DNA from: Actinobacteria bacterium UBA4719 | GTDB taxonomy: Bacteria; Actinomycetota; Actinomycetes; Actinomycetales; Dermatophilaceae | Direction of reading: 5' to 3' | Assembly (NCBI GenBank): GCA_002404345.1 | Contig: DHJN01000155.1 | Location: 9,553-14,650 of the forward strand | DNA: 5,098 bases | Shown here: piece by piece, positions 4,944-5,098 of the stretch | How the letters are laid out: every line of letters starts with the position of its first letter | Position numbering within the stretch: position 1 is the first letter of the stretch | The notes under the pieces: model-generated | The model's input: only the letters and a program-made list of their open reading frames with translations | The model's database searches: none | Told to the model about the DNA's origin: nothing | Program-made: the position numbers and the translations under genes

Positions 4944-5098
4944 ATGACTGATCACACTGAACAGGGGACGCGCATCGAGGTGCGTGACCTGACCAAGATG
5001 TTCGGCAGCTTGAGGGCGGTTGACCACCTCAGCTTCTCCGTCGAGCCCGGCCGGATCACCGGCTTCCTGGGACCGAACGGGGCCGGAAAGACCACCAC
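4944..5098 (+). CDS. ABC transporter ATP-binding protein, N-terminal fragment (3' end outside window)
   Basis: Fifty-one codons are visible before the window ends. They show a short polar lead, then the first strand of an ABC nucleotide-binding domain ([42 protein letters not shown]). F20 sits at the A-loop position that stacks on adenine, and the Walker A motif GPNGAGKTT is at residues 43-51. The [16 protein letters not shown] style is typical of the cytoplasmic ATPases of ABC-2-type or drug/antibiotic exporters of actinobacteria, usually followed by a separate permease gene; the substrate cannot be told. It is transcribed divergently from the CNNM operon across a 154-bp gap containing the 31-bp repeats, which could serve both genes. 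No clear -10/-35 pair for it was seen. Confidence 0.93.
   Translation, partial: MTDHTEQGTRIEVRDLTKMFGSLRAVDHLSFSVEPGRITGFLGPNGAGKTT

Overview
The window is GC-rich throughout, with codon third positions mostly G or C, short intergenic gaps and GTG/ATG starts. Together with an actinobacterial-type AbiEi/DUF559 nuclease-like gene and a paired CNNM/CorC operon resembling mycobacterial Rv1842c-Rv1841c (from memory), this points to a member of the Actinomycetota. I cannot place it more closely.

Layout, left to right. (1) 1-1093, plus strand: the 3' end of a multi-PAS sensor gene (cut by the window edge) followed 4 nt later by a stand-alone receiver-domain response regulator. They look like a translationally linked signalling pair, with no histidine kinase domain in the visible part. 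(2) 1094-2360: an accessory-looking island. It holds one plus-strand gene for a winged-helix (AbiEi antitoxin-like) plus Vsr/DUF559-like endonuclease-fold protein. The gene is flanked on both sides by a 61-bp imperfect palindrome (50/61 identical, same orientation, no indels). A partial third copy contains the gene's stop codon, and C-rich (left) and G-rich (right) tracts lie outside the palindromes. (3) 2361-4789, minus strand: two overlapping genes for CNNM/CBS-type membrane proteins (CorB/CorC/TlyC superfamily, probably Mg2+ or other divalent-cation transport). The upstream gene has the full CNNM-CBS-CBS-CorC_HlyC architecture; the downstream one lacks the CorC_HlyC domain. (4) 4790-4943: a divergent intergenic region with a 31-bp tandem repeat (two perfect copies and one shortened copy) abutting the start of the minus-strand operon. 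(5) 4944-5098, plus strand: the first 51 codons of an ABC transporter ATPase, cut at its Walker A motif.

The most unusual part is the palindrome-flanked nuclease-like gene. It resembles in outline a gene kept between its own repeats (as with REP sequences and their RAYT transposases) or an AbiEi-like regulator with its operator. The window alone cannot decide between these. The 31-bp repeats in the divergent promoter region are the second item worth checking.
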